Assembly (NCBI RefSeq): GCF_000732195.1 | Contig: NZ_JNNU01000012.1 | Location: forward strand, 62,001-126,000 | DNA length: 64,000 nucleotides | Source: Neorhizobium vignae | GTDB lineage: Bacteria > Pseudomonadota > Alphaproteobacteria > Rhizobiales > Rhizobiaceae | Direction of reading: 5' to 3' | Shown: positions 45,017 through 53,312 of the stretch, in pieces | Layout of the letters: every line of letters starts with the position of its first letter | Position numbering within the stretch: position 1 is the first letter of the stretch | Position numbers and translations under genes: made by a program | The notes under the pieces: generated by a model | The model's input: the letters and a program-made list of their open reading frames with translations, nothing else | Told to the model about the DNA's origin: nothing | Databases searched by the model: none

Positions 45017-45351
45017 TTCGGGTCGTTCCTCCCGTCGACATGGTCGGTGCCCGTCAGACCCCGGGAGGCGAGCAGCACGACGAGGAACAGCGCGGTCGTC
45101 GCAAACCCGATGACGATAGCCGTCAGAACAAGCGCCTGCGGCACCGGATCGGCGAGCGTCGAGGTGGAAACGCCATCGACGAGGATCGGCGGAACATTGG
45201 TCTTCACCCCGCCGACGCCGAAGATGAACAGGTTGACCGCGTAGGAGAGAAGCGAAAGGCCGACGATGACCTGATAGGTGCGCGGACGCAGGATGAGCCA
45301 GACCCCGCAGCCCGTCATCACGCCGATCGCGGTGGCAAGAACGAGTTCCAT
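45013..45351 (-). CDS. phaC: Cation/proton antiporter subunit C (PhaC/MrpC)
   Basis: The 112-residue NuoK-like protein has three helices (VLATAIGVMTGCGVWLILRP, VIVGLSLLSYAVNLFIFGVG, ALVLTAIVIGFATTALFLVV). Its ATG overlaps the last base of the AB stop codon (TGATG), so the two are translationally coupled. Confidence 0.93.
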   Translation of the reverse strand: MELVLATAIGVMTGCGVWLILRPRTYQVIVGLSLLSYAVNLFIFGVGGVKTNVPPILVDGVSTSTLADPVPQALVLTAIVIGFATTALFLVVLLASRGLTGTDHVDGRNDPK

Positions 45352-48300
45352 CAGCCCTCCTCCGTCTTGGCCGCATCGATCGCCCGCAGGCGGTTGATGC
45401 GGATCGACTGGTGCGCCAGCGCCACGAGGATGAGGACCGTGGAACCGACCACCAGCGAAAACACGCCGAGATCGAAGAGCAGTGCGGTGGCGGCCGGCAT
45501 CTTGCCGATCAGCGGCAGCTCGACATACTGGAAATGCGAGGTCAGGAACGGGTAGCCGAAGAACCAGGCGCCGATACCCGTCGCCGACGCGGTGAGTATG
45601 CCCGCCCCCATCCAGCGCAGCGGCAGGATGCGCAGACGATCCTCCGCCCAGCGCGTGCCGCCGGCCAGATATTGCAGCAGGAAGGCAATCGACAGCGTCA
45701 GCCCGGCCGAAAAACCGCCACCCGGCATGTCGTGACCGCGCATGAAGATATAGACGGCGAAGGTGATGATCACCGGGAAGAGCCAGGTCATGATCACGGA
45801 GGGGACGAGCAGGTAGTCGCGCACCGTATCGCCGGCCGAACGCTCTGGGCGATCCTCGTCAAAGCTGTTCTGTATCCGCTGCTGTTCCGGCAGGTCCATG
45901 CTGTCGTCGGCGGGGCGGAAGCGGCGAAGCAGCGCGAAGACGGTCAGCGCCACGACGCCGAGCACCGCGATCTCGCCGAGCGTATCGAAGCCGCGGAAAT
46001 CCACCAGGATGACGTTGACGACATTGCGCCCGCCGCCTTCGGAATAGGCGTTTTCGAGGAAATAGTTGGCGATCGTGTCCGGCACCGGCATGGTCATCAC
46101 GGCATAGGCGATGAAGGACATGCCGATGCCGCAGACGACGGCAAGCGCCAGATCCCGGAAGCGGCGGAAGCGCGCCCGGAGGCTGATCGCCTCGACCAGT
46201 CCCTCCGTTCGCTTCGGTAGCCAGCGCAGGCCGAGAAGAATGAGGACGGTGGTGACGATCTCGACGAGAAGCTGGGTGATCGCCAGATCCGGCGCCGAGA
46301 GCCAGACGAAGGTGATGCAGACGATCAGCCCGACGCCGCCGAGCATGACGAGGGCCGCCAGGCGATGATACTTGGCGAGATAGGCGGTAGCGAAGGCAAG
46401 GCAGATGCCGAGCAGCCAGATCGCCGCGAAGGCCGGATCGATGCCGGAAAAGACGATTTCGCGAGTCTCGAAACCGGAGAGGTAGAGCGGCAGCAACCCC
46501 GCCAGAAAACCGGTCGCCACCACCCAGCGAAGCTGCGGCTGCAGATTGCGGGTGCCGAAGCGCCGTTCGAGCGTGCGGGCCCAGCGCCAGGACACTTCCA
46601 CGAGAACCCGCTCGAAGATGCGCTGGCCCTTCAGGTTGCGCAGGATCGGTGGGCCGTCCTCGCAGGTCGCGAGATATTTCCGGAGCGAGAGATAGAGCAG
46701 CGTGCCGCCGACGAGTGCGATGGTACTCATGATCAGAGGCAGGTTAACGCCGTGCCAGATGGACAGGCTATATTCCGGGGTCTCCGGACCCAGCACGCTG
46801 ACGACGGCGGTATGCAGGAAAGGCCCGATCGAAATCGCCGGAATGATGCCGACGATCAGGCAGGCGACGACCAGAAGCTCGATCGGAAAACGCATCCAGC
46901 GCGGCGGCTCATGCGGCTTCGGCTTGGGCAGATCCGTCGGCGGCGGGCCGAAGAACACCGTGTGGATGAAGCGCAGCGAATAGGCGACGCTGAAGGCGCT
47001 GGCGAGCGTCGCCACATAGGGCAGGATGCGGTCGAGAATGGAATCCGCATGGGTTTCGACCGCCTCGGCGAAGAACATTTCCTTCGACAGGAAGCCGTTG
47101 AGCAGAGGAACGCCAGCCATGGCGGCACTCGCCACCATGGCCAGCGTGCCCGTGATGGGCAGATACCGGAAAAGCCCGCTCAATCGTCGCATGTCGCGCG
47201 TGCCGGTCTCGTGATCGATAATGCCGGCCGCCATGAACAGGGATGCCTTGAACGTCGCATGGTTGACCATGTGAAAGATCGCCGCGACGGTAGCGAGCGG
47301 ACTTCCGAGGCTCAAAAGCGTGGTGATGAGGCCGAGATGGCTGATCGTCGAATAGGCGAGCAGGCCCTTCAGGTCCTGCTGGAACATCGCGAAATAGGCA
47401 CCGAGTACCAGCGTGATGATGCCGGCCAGACCGACCAGGTAGAACCATTCATAGGTACCGGAGAGCACCGGCCAGAAGCGCACCAGCAGGAAGACGCCCG
47501 CCTTCACCATGGTCGCCGAATGCAGGAAGGCGGAAACGGGGGTCGGGGCCGCCATGGCATTGGGCAGCCAGAAATGGAACGGGAACTGGGCGCTCTTGGT
47601 CAGGGCGCCGAGCAGGATGAAGACCAGCGCCGGCACATAGAGGGAATGGCCGCGGATGACGTCGCCGGCGGCGAGGATCTTGTCGAGGTCGTAGCTGCCG
47701 ACGATGTTACCGAGCAGCAGCAGCCCGATCAGCAGGCAGAAACCACCGATGCCGGTGATCGTCAATGCCATGCGGGCGCCGTCGCGGGCCGCGGCGCTGT
47801 TGTGCCAGTAGCTGATCAGCAGAAAGGAAAAGATGCTGGTCAGCTCCCAGAACACCGACAGCAGAATGACGTTGCCTGAGATGACGATGCCGAGCATCGC
47901 GCCCATGAAGGCGAGCAGGAAGGAGAAGAAGCGCGGAACCGGATCGTCTTCCGACATGTAGTAGCGGGCGTAAACGACGACCAGGAAGCCGATGCCGGTG
48001 ATCAGCATGGAGAACAGCCATGCGAAACCATCCATGCGAAGGGTGAAGTTCAGACCGAGCTGCGGCAGCCAGGTACCCTCGAAGCGAAGCACGGCACTGT
48101 CGGTGACGCTCGGATAGAAGGCCGCGACGATCAGCAAGGACAAAAAAGCTGTGGAGCCGGCAACCCAGGACGGCAGGATGCGCGAACGCGTTCGCAGCAG
48201 CGATACAGAGACCAGGCTTCCGAAAAAGGGCAGGACCAGCAGGAAAAGAAGAAGATATGGTCCTGACGTTATCCCAATGCTCCGGCCTTTCCATGTGCTG

Positions 48301-48362
48301 CGCTTCGCCCAGCGCCTAATGCGAAGATGCTTCCGAATGCCCCATCTAGCAATCGAATCCAA
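45351..48362 (-). CDS. phaAB: Fused cation/proton antiporter subunits A and B (PhaAB/MrpA')
   Basis: The roughly 1,000-residue membrane protein joins the large NuoL-like MrpA part (ELTSIFSFLLISYWHNSAAA, LTKSAQFPFHFWLPNAMAAP, VNHATFKASLFMAAGIIDHE) to the MbhE/MrpB part at the C-terminus (LFPVIITFAVYIFMRGHDMP, GGGFSAGLTLSIAFLLQYLA). Fusion of A and B is the group-2 form, as in S. meliloti pha1, which is needed for potassium or sodium efflux at alkaline pH and for nodule invasion. No in-frame ATG exists near the first helix; the only NTG other than CTG is TTG 48362, so the start is uncertain. Confidence 0.9.
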   Translation of the reverse strand: MDSIARWGIRKHLRIRRWAKRSTWKGRSIGITSGPYLLLFLLVLPFFGSLVSVSLLRTRSRILPSWVAGSTAFLSLLIVAAFYPSVTDSAVLRFEGTWLPQLGLNFTLRMDGFAWLFSMLITGIGFLVVVYARYYMSEDDPVPRFFSFLLAFMGAMLGIVISGNVILLSVFWELTSIFSFLLISYWHNSAAARDGARMALTITGIGGFCLLIGLLLLGNIVGSYDLDKILAAGDVIRGHSLYVPALVFILLGALTKSAQFPFHFWLPNAMAAPTPVSAFLHSATMVKAGVFLLVRFWPVLSGTYEWFYLVGLAGIITLVLGAYFAMFQQDLKGLLAYSTISHLGLITTLLSLGSPLATVAAIFHMVNHATFKASLFMAAGIIDHETGTRDMRRLSGLFRYLPITGTLAMVASAAMAGVPLLNGFLSKEMFFAEAVETHADSILDRILPYVATLASAFSVAYSLRFIHTVFFGPPPTDLPKPKPHEPPRWMRFPIELLVVACLIVGIIPAISIGPFLHTAVVSVLGPETPEYSLSIWHGVNLPLIMSTIALVGGTLLYLSLRKYLATCEDGPPILRNLKGQRIFERVLVEVSWRWARTLERRFGTRNLQPQLRWVVATGFLAGLLPLYLSGFETREIVFSGIDPAFAAIWLLGICLAFATAYLAKYHRLAALVMLGGVGLIVCITFVWLSAPDLAITQLLVEIVTTVLILLGLRWLPKRTEGLVEAISLRARFRRFRDLALAVVCGIGMSFIAYAVMTMPVPDTIANYFLENAYSEGGGRNVVNVILVDFRGFDTLGEIAVLGVVALTVFALLRRFRPADDSMDLPEQQRIQNSFDEDRPERSAGDTVRDYLLVPSVIMTWLFPVIITFAVYIFMRGHDMPGGGFSAGLTLSIAFLLQYLAGGTRWAEDRLRILPLRWMGAGILTASATGIGAWFFGYPFLTSHFQYVELPLIGKMPAATALLFDLGVFSLVVGSTVLILVALAHQSIRINRLRAIDAAKTEEG

Positions 48363-48408
48363 ATTGCCATATATGAGAGATATTGACCAATATGGGCAGT
48401 TTGGTGAG

Positions 48409-48675
48409 ATGGGTCAAGCCGCAAAGAACGCGATTTTAACGCCGGCCTTGTGTCGCGCCGCCCGGGGGTTTCTGGATTGGACGCAGACCGATCTCGCCGA
48501 CCGGTCGGGCGTGTCGCGCAGCACTATCCGTGATTACGAAGGCAGCCGGCACGACCTTCATCGCGCGACCGAAGCGCAATTGCGCCTCGCCTTCGAAGAG
48601 GGCGGCGTCGCCTTCGTCCATATGGAAGGCGGCCATTTCGGCGTCTGTCCGAGAGCCGTCCAGACACCGCAATAG
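48409..48675 (+). CDS. Small XRE-family helix-turn-helix protein
   Basis: An 88-residue protein (MGQAAKNAILTPALCRAARG) with one XRE helix-turn-helix (LDWTQTDLADRSGVSRSTIR) and a short tail (GGVAFVHMEGGHFGVC) shared by many alphaproteobacterial single-domain regulators. An alternative ATG at 48373 would add 12 residues but leave only 10 bp to the divergent antiporter gene. The GCCATAT...ATATGGGC inverted repeat at 48366-48397 may be its operator. Confidence 0.75.
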   Translation: MGQAAKNAILTPALCRAARGFLDWTQTDLADRSGVSRSTIRDYEGSRHDLHRATEAQLRLAFEEGGVAFVHMEGGHFGVCPRAVQTPQ

Positions 48676-48795
48676 GTCGAGCGAGCGCGGCTCCAACCCC
48701 GCATCACCAGGTGGTGACCGAGCCGTCGCGGCGCTTGAGGTGCGGAACGCCTCCACAATTGGCGCGCCGTGCCACAAAGAATCCGAAGGCGCCGT

Positions 48796-50691
48796 TTAAA
48801 TCCTCGGCATGCCTTCAGGGCGAAGCGCCCTCTTCAGCGCCGCGATCCGGAAGATGGCGTTCGGGGCGCCGTAGCCGCGATAACCGCGCCGTTCGACGAT
48901 CTCGAAGAAGAAGCCCTCGCCATAGGTCATGCTGTAAAGCTGGAAATATTCGCCGTGCTCGTCGCGGTCGTAGAGAATGTTCTCTTCCTTCAGCCGCTCC
49001 GAAAGCTCCGCATCGAGGCCGAAGCGGGCTTCGACGTCGCCGTAGTAGTTGGGCGAGATGGCAAGCGGCTTGAAACCGTTCTTGCGTAGCGCCGCGGCCG
49101 TCGCAAAGATGTCGTCGGTCTGAAAGGCGAGATGCTGGACGCCGGATCCGAATTTTTCGGCGATGAAATGACCGGCGAGCGTGCGGCGGTTCTCGGCACC
49201 GTTCAAGGTAATCCGCAGCGTGCCGGAGGTGTTTTCGACCACCTGGCTGCGTATCACGCCGGCCGGATCGATGATGTCGACCATCGGCGTCTTCTGCGTC
49301 TCGAAGATCGAGGTGTAGAAAAGCAGCCAGGTCAGCATTTCCTCGTAGGCGACCGTCTGGGCGATATGATCGACATGCCCGAGATGCGCCGGCGCCACCT
49401 CGGCTTCTCCCTCTTCGCTGACAGGCTGGAAATCGATCTCGGAAAAACGGCCGAGATTGCTCTTGTCGTCGATCAGGTAGACGAGCCCGCCGCCAACGCC
49501 GCGGATCGCCGGTATATCCACCTCCCCCGCTGCCACCTGCTGCCGGAACGGTTCAGCCCCGAGCGCCACGGCCCGTTCGAACGCCTGCCCCGCATCCTCG
49601 ACGACCAGAGCCATCGCATAGGCAGAGGTGCCGTGGACGGCAAACGAGGCGTTGGCAAATCCCTTCTCGTCGGTATTGACGAGGAGACGGATATCTCCCT
49701 GGCTGTAGAGGCTGACCTTCTTCGACTTGTGCACGGCCGTCCTGCGGAAACCGAGGGTTCGAAGGATCGCGGCAAGATCGGCCGCATCCTTTTCGTCGGA
49801 AGAGAATTCCACGAAACCGACACCTTTGACCGCCGCACGGTCCGGCATGTCGCGAACCGTCAGGCCCGATGCACTCGGGCTGCGCCGCACCTGGTCGCCG
49901 AGATAGATCAGCGAGCGATGGCCGTCATCGGCAATCGCGCGGCTCGAGCCGCCGCGGAACTGGTCGTTGAAGATCTCCAGCGAGAAATAACCATCGTAAC
50001 CGGTCTCGGCGATTGCGGTGGTAAAGGCCGTTACCGGCAGATCGCCCTCGCCCGGCATGTTGCGGAAATGCCGTGACCAGTAGAGCAGGTCCATGTCGAT
50101 CAGCGGCGCATCGGCAAGCTGGACGATGAAGATCTTGTCCTTCGGGATGGAACGGATCGAATTGATGTCGATCTTGCGCGACAGGGTGTGAAAGCTGTCG
50201 AGGATCAGCCCGATATTCGGATGGTCGGCACGCCGCACGATCTCCCAGGCATCGCGGTGGTCGTTGATATGCCGGCCCCAGGCGAGCGCCTCGTAACCCA
50301 CCTTCAACCCGCGCCTGGCGGCCCGTTCCCCGAGTTCGTGGAAATCGGCCGCCGCCCGGTCGATGCCGCCGAGCGAGACCGGCGAGACGTTGGAGCAGAC
50401 GAGCACGAGGTCGGTGCCAAGTTCCTGCATGACGTCGAACTTGCGTTCGGCACGATCGAAGGTGCGGCTCCGGTGCGAGGGGGGCATGCCCTCGAAATCG
50501 CGGAACGGCTGGAACAGCGTGATCTCCAGGCCATGATCGCGGACCATTTTCCCGACATCGGCGGGGCTGCCGTCGAAGGCGAGGAAATCGTTCTCGAAGA
50601 TTTCCACCCCATCGAAACCAGCCTTGGCTATCGCTTCCAGCTTCTCGGGCAGCTCTCCGCTAATCGAAACCGTGGCTATCGACGTTTTCAT
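48796..50691 (-). CDS. quiC: 3-dehydroshikimate dehydratase-like protein fused to an HPPD-like domain
   Basis: The 631-residue product has an N-terminal xylose-isomerase-like TIM barrel (SISGELPEKLEAIAKAGFDG, GYEALAWGRHINDHRDAWEI, LILDSFHTLSRKIDI, GYFSLEIFND) with metal-binding Glu/Asp/His, and a C-terminal vicinal-oxygen-chelate part like 4-hydroxyphenylpyruvate dioxygenase (HVDHIAQTV, GVQHLAFQTDD, FFFEIVERRGYRGYG). This fusion matches bacterial QuiC1-type dehydratases that turn 3-dehydroshikimate into protocatechuate. No quinate or protocatechuate genes are next to it here. Confidence 0.82.
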   Translation of the reverse strand: MKTSIATVSISGELPEKLEAIAKAGFDGVEIFENDFLAFDGSPADVGKMVRDHGLEITLFQPFRDFEGMPPSHRSRTFDRAERKFDVMQELGTDLVLVCSNVSPVSLGGIDRAAADFHELGERAARRGLKVGYEALAWGRHINDHRDAWEIVRRADHPNIGLILDSFHTLSRKIDINSIRSIPKDKIFIVQLADAPLIDMDLLYWSRHFRNMPGEGDLPVTAFTTAIAETGYDGYFSLEIFNDQFRGGSSRAIADDGHRSLIYLGDQVRRSPSASGLTVRDMPDRAAVKGVGFVEFSSDEKDAADLAAILRTLGFRRTAVHKSKKVSLYSQGDIRLLVNTDEKGFANASFAVHGTSAYAMALVVEDAGQAFERAVALGAEPFRQQVAAGEVDIPAIRGVGGGLVYLIDDKSNLGRFSEIDFQPVSEEGEAEVAPAHLGHVDHIAQTVAYEEMLTWLLFYTSIFETQKTPMVDIIDPAGVIRSQVVENTSGTLRITLNGAENRRTLAGHFIAEKFGSGVQHLAFQTDDIFATAAALRKNGFKPLAISPNYYGDVEARFGLDAELSERLKEENILYDRDEHGEYFQLYSMTYGEGFFFEIVERRGYRGYGAPNAIFRIAALKRALRPEGMPRI

Positions 50692-50902
50692 GCGCTCCCT
50701 CCCATTTCCTCGGAACGTGACCGAAGAGGCTCCTCAGATGCACCAGCGAGCGACCTCCCGCTTCGAGCCGGCATCAGCGAAACCATTTTGTACTAAATAG
50801 TTCGTAACATCAAATGGGAAGTTTGTGATCTTGCGATAGCCAGCCTGGGCGACAGCATTCAAACGCACCCAGGAGCCGCTGATGTCGGGGCTTGGGCCGC
50901 AT

Positions 50903-51544
50903 TCACGGCTTTAACCGTGCACTCCAGGCCAGCACTGTTTCCGCCATCGTCGCCAGATGGTCGGCGGCTGAAAATCCGGAGATCGTCTTGCGCGGCTTCA
51001 GGTCGTGGTCGCCATCTTCCAGCCAGAGGATTTCGATGGCTTTCGAGAGTTCATAGCCGGATACTTCTTCGCGGGTGCCGAATTCATCACGGGTTCCCTG
51101 GCAGATCAGCGCCGGGGTTCTGAGCCCCTTGAGATGTTGGGTTCGGAGCTGCTCCGGCTTTTCCGGAGGGTGGAACGGATAGCCAAGGCACAACAAGCCG
51201 ACGATCCTGTCTTCCGTGTAAAGTTCGTCGGCGATCATGCTCGCCACCCGGCCGCCCATCGACTTGCCGCCGATGATCAGCGGTCCCTTCGCACCGAGTT
51301 CGGCGATCGCCGCCTTGTATTCGGGATTGAGCGTCTCGGCCCGCGGCGGCGGTTTGCGGTCGCCGGAGGTCCGCCGTCCCGCCATGTAGCCGAACTCGAA
51401 ACGGGCCACGCGAAACCCCTTGTCCGACAGGGCTTTCGCCGCAGCCGTCATCGATGCGGAATCCATCGGCGCGCCGGCGCCATGCGCCAGCAGGATCGTG
51501 ACGCGTGCGTCTTCCGGCCCCTCGATCAAAAATCGCCCTGACAT
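50903..51544 (-). CDS. Alpha/beta hydrolase, KANL3/Tex30-like
   Basis: The 213-residue soluble hydrolase has the nucleophile elbow GGKSMGGRVA (S95), oxyanion-loop LLAHGAGAPMDSASM, and likely acid and base D153 (GTRDEFGTREE) and H180 (EDGDHDLKP). It belongs to the short alpha/beta hydrolases related to KANL3/Tex30, with unknown substrate. It stands alone, divergent from the DUF899 gene. Confidence 0.85.
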   Translation of the reverse strand: MSGRFLIEGPEDARVTILLAHGAGAPMDSASMTAAAKALSDKGFRVARFEFGYMAGRRTSGDRKPPPRAETLNPEYKAAIAELGAKGPLIIGGKSMGGRVASMIADELYTEDRIVGLLCLGYPFHPPEKPEQLRTQHLKGLRTPALICQGTRDEFGTREEVSGYELSKAIEILWLEDGDHDLKPRKTISGFSAADHLATMAETVLAWSARLKP

Positions 51545-51707
51545 CTTGCTCCCTCAATTCAGGTTCACTTTTCACATGCGCCCGTCGGACCACACCGTTG
51601 GCGCACGTCCTTTGTATGGGCGAGCCATGGCCGCCCGCACTTTGGCGACTATATCAACGAGAGCAAGGCCAAGTCTCCTGCCCAGCCATTACAGATGGAG
51701 GAATGTC

Positions 51708-52409
51708 ATGGACATGCAGAGCCTCACACCAGCAGTCGAACTTGCCAGAAAGAACGGCGTGCACTTCCCCAACGAAAGCGCCGCCTACAGGGAGGCGCGG
51801 AACGCGCTTCTCGCCGAGGAAATCGAACTCCGCCGCCATATCGAGCGCGTCGCCGAGCAGCGACGCCATCTGCCGCCGGGCGGGCATGTGCCGAAGAACT
51901 ACACGTTCGAGGGCGTGAACGGCCCTATTTCGTTCGAAGAGCTGTTCGCGGACAAGGAAACGCTGGTCATCTACAGCTACATGTTCGGCCCGGAGCGCGA
52001 GCGGCCCTGTCCGATGTGCACCTCGCTGCTTTCCTCCTGGGACGGCGAGGTCCCCGACATCCAGCAGCGCGTCGCGTTCGCGGTCGTCGCACGCTCGCCG
52101 CTGCAGCGCCTGACCGATTTCAAGCGCGAGCGGGGCTGGCACCACCTGCCGCTCTATTCGGATACGAGCGGCGAGTTCAGCCGGGATTACCATGCGCTCG
52201 GCAAGGACGGCAGCGATGACGCGGCCTTCAACGTGTTCACCCGCCGGGATGGAACGATGAGGCATTTCTGGAGCGGCGAGATGGGCGGGGCGACCGCCGA
52301 TCCGGGCCAGGATCCGCGCGGCGCACCCGATCTGATGCCGATCTGGACGATCCTTGATTCGACCCCGGAAGGCCGGGCGCCGCATTGGTATCCCAAGCTG
52401 TCCTACTAG
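51708..52409 (+). CDS. DUF899 thioredoxin-like family protein
   Basis: The 233-residue protein starts at ATG 51708 with GGAGG seven bases upstream. It has the DUF899 layout: RNALLAEEIELRRHIERVAE, YTFEGVNGPISFEELFADKE, YMFGPERERPCPMCTSLLSS with a CxxC, and a thioredoxin-like core (LTDFKRERGWHHLPLYSDTS). It ends DLMPIWTILDSTPEGRAPHW. The role is unknown; a redox function is suggested by the fold and CxxC. Confidence 0.88.
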   Translation: MDMQSLTPAVELARKNGVHFPNESAAYREARNALLAEEIELRRHIERVAEQRRHLPPGGHVPKNYTFEGVNGPISFEELFADKETLVIYSYMFGPERERPCPMCTSLLSSWDGEVPDIQQRVAFAVVARSPLQRLTDFKRERGWHHLPLYSDTSGEFSRDYHALGKDGSDDAAFNVFTRRDGTMRHFWSGEMGGATADPGQDPRGAPDLMPIWTILDSTPEGRAPHWYPKLSY

Positions 52410-52437
52410 GACTTAAGTCCTGCGCGCCCATCGCGGC

Positions 52438-52463
52438 GGAACGAAAAATGATGTCGCCACGTT
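52438..52463 (+). promoter_or_regulatory. EcfG-like stress promoter of the DUF1236 gene
   Basis: GGAAC at 52438-52442, a 17-bp spacer, and CGTT at 52460-52463 match the EcfG -35/-10 pattern. The start codon is 32 bp downstream. Confidence 0.6.
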
Positions 52464-52494
52464 CTCCGGCCACTTCAATCGAAAGGAAGTGACC

Positions 52495-52884
52495 ATGAAA
52501 AAGCTCATCATTCTCTCCGCGACAGTCGGCCTCCTCGCGACCGGCGCAATGGCCCAGCAGAGCACGGTCAACGGCGCCGTGGGCGGTGCTGTTACCGGCG
52601 CAATCGTTGGTGGTCCGGTCGGCGCTGCCGTGGGCGGCGTGGTTGGCGCGGTCGCCGGTACGGCGATCGATCCGCCGCCGGAACGTGTCATCACCTATGT
52701 GCGCCAGCAGCCGGTACAACAGTCCGTGGTGGTGCAGGAACGCGTCGTCATTGGCCAGCCGATCCCGCGGCAGGTGGTTCTCACCCCTATCCCGGAATCG
52801 CCGACCTATGCCTATGCGGTCGTCAACCAGCAGCGCGTGATTGTCGATCCGCGCACCCACACTGTGGTGCAGGTCGTCGAATAA
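52495..52884 (+). CDS. DUF1236 family exported protein
   Basis: The 129-residue protein has a signal peptide (MKKLIILSATVGLLATGAMA), a glycine/valine/alanine-rich stretch (GAVGGAVTGAIVGGPVGAAV) like glycine-zipper proteins, and the DUF1236 end (TPIPESPTYAYAVVNQQRVI, VDPRTHTVVQVVE). AAGGAAG precedes ATG 52495. Its EcfG-like promoter suggests induction under general stress; the periplasmic role is unknown. Confidence 0.85.
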   Translation: MKKLIILSATVGLLATGAMAQQSTVNGAVGGAVTGAIVGGPVGAAVGGVVGAVAGTAIDPPPERVITYVRQQPVQQSVVVQERVVIGQPIPRQVVLTPIPESPTYAYAVVNQQRVIVDPRTHTVVQVVE

Positions 52885-52908
52885 TCGCCTTCCAAATTGG
52901 CTGACCGA

Positions 52909-52938
52909 AAGCCGTCGTACCGAGAGGTACGACGGCTT
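52909..52938 (+). terminator. Terminator of the DUF1236 gene
   Basis: A 13-bp perfect stem (AAGCCGTCGTACC and its complement) around a GAGA loop is followed by GTTTTC. It lies 25 bp past the stop. Confidence 0.9.
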
Positions 52939-52984
52939 GTTTTCGGGAATCGACTGCCCGACAGCAAATTTTTTTAAATCGCGC

Positions 52985-53009
52985 GGAACCAAATTCCGGC
53001 TGGATCGTT
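52985..53009 (+). promoter_or_regulatory. EcfG-like stress promoter of the second DUF982 gene
   Basis: GGAAC (52985-52989), 16-bp spacer, CGTT (53006-53009): a full match to the EcfG consensus, 33 bp before the DUF982 start codon. The flanks resemble the promoter of the other DUF982 gene (cgcGGAACC and GGAT just before the -10). Confidence 0.65.
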
Positions 53010-53042
53010 TTTTAAGGTTGGTATCCAGGGAGGACACGAAAG

Positions 53043-53285
53043 ATGCCGCAAGCAAGTTGGCAAAAACCGGTGCGCGTCGCCTTCGGGCAGCTTGGGACTG
53101 AGGTCATCAACGGACCGTTCGAGGCGCTGGCCTTGTTGACGGATCGCTGGCCGGACATGCGCGGGCCGCACTTTGTCAAGGCGCGCAGCGTCTGCCGGGC
53201 AGCGCTCGACGGACGCAGGTCGCCGGAAGAAGCACGTCAGCAATTCGAAGAAGCTGTCAGCGAAGCGCAATTGCATCTGAACTGA
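53043..53285 (+). CDS. DUF982 domain protein, second copy
   Basis: An 80-residue DUF982 protein (PVRVAFGQLGTEVINGPFEA, LLTDRWPDMRGPHFVKARSV, SPEEARQQFEEAVSEAQLHL). It is only distantly similar to the copy at 15.0 kb but shares the same promoter type. GGAGG precedes the ATG by nine bases. Confidence 0.85.
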   Translation: MPQASWQKPVRVAFGQLGTEVINGPFEALALLTDRWPDMRGPHFVKARSVCRAALDGRRSPEEARQQFEEAVSEAQLHLN

Positions 53286-53312
53286 ACGAACGCCGGCAAT
53301 CGCCGGCATGGT

